Part shown: in pieces, positions 6,386-6,408 of the stretch | How positions within the stretch are numbered: position 1 is the first letter of the stretch | Layout of the letters: each line of letters starts with the position of its first letter | NCBI GenBank assembly: GCA_003483885.1 | Contig: DMXI01000357.1 | Coordinates: 1 to 6,408 of the forward strand | Length of the DNA: 6,408 bases | Reading direction: 5' to 3' | From: Microscillaceae bacterium | GTDB taxonomy: Bacteria; Bacteroidota; Bacteroidia; Cytophagales; Microscillaceae | The notes under the pieces: generated by a model | Database searches by the model: none | What the model saw: the letters and a program-made list of their open reading frames with translations, nothing else | What the model was told of the DNA's origin: nothing | Program-made: the position numbers and the translations under genes

Positions 6386-6408
6386 TTAATAATGGATTAC
6401 AAACAGCT

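Overview
The window looks like chromosomal DNA of a Bacteroidota member, most likely a Microscilla-like marine Cytophagales. The reasons are a periplasmic two-component-type propeller protein with a Y_Y_Y domain, a secreted protein of strict 23-residue leucine-rich repeats, no clear Shine-Dalgarno sequences at the starts, and moderate GC. The genus is inferred from gene style, not proven.

Layout: positions 1-108 hold the last 35 codons of an unidentified plus-strand gene. Six bases later comes a small four-helix membrane protein (115-603, +). Its stop overlaps the stop of a large minus-strand gene (600-3347, -) for an exported beta-propeller/Y_Y_Y sensor-like protein that ends in membrane helices, with no kinase. 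Upstream of that on the same strand is an M20D metallo-amidohydrolase (3509-4630, -), then a 461-base non-coding stretch (4631-5091), then the exported LRR protein (5092-6333, -). The last 75 bases are its upstream region.

The three minus-strand genes point the same way but lie 161 and 461 bases apart, so they are probably separate transcription units. I see no shared pathway: two products are exported and likely bind ligands or surfaces, and the amidohydrolase is cytoplasmic and metabolic.

The least explained part is the non-coding stretch. Between about 4819 and 5105 it is crowded with inverted repeats. These include a 128-base element with imperfect 18-base-pair ends (4891-5018), an adjacent nested hairpin (4846-4894) that competes for the same bases, and repeated GCTAAAG-type words that run into the LRR stop codon. 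It may be a dispersed palindromic element or a structured RNA. A second oddity is a block in the propeller protein with 26 Lys/Arg in 45 residues. I did not find a clear novel multi-gene system.
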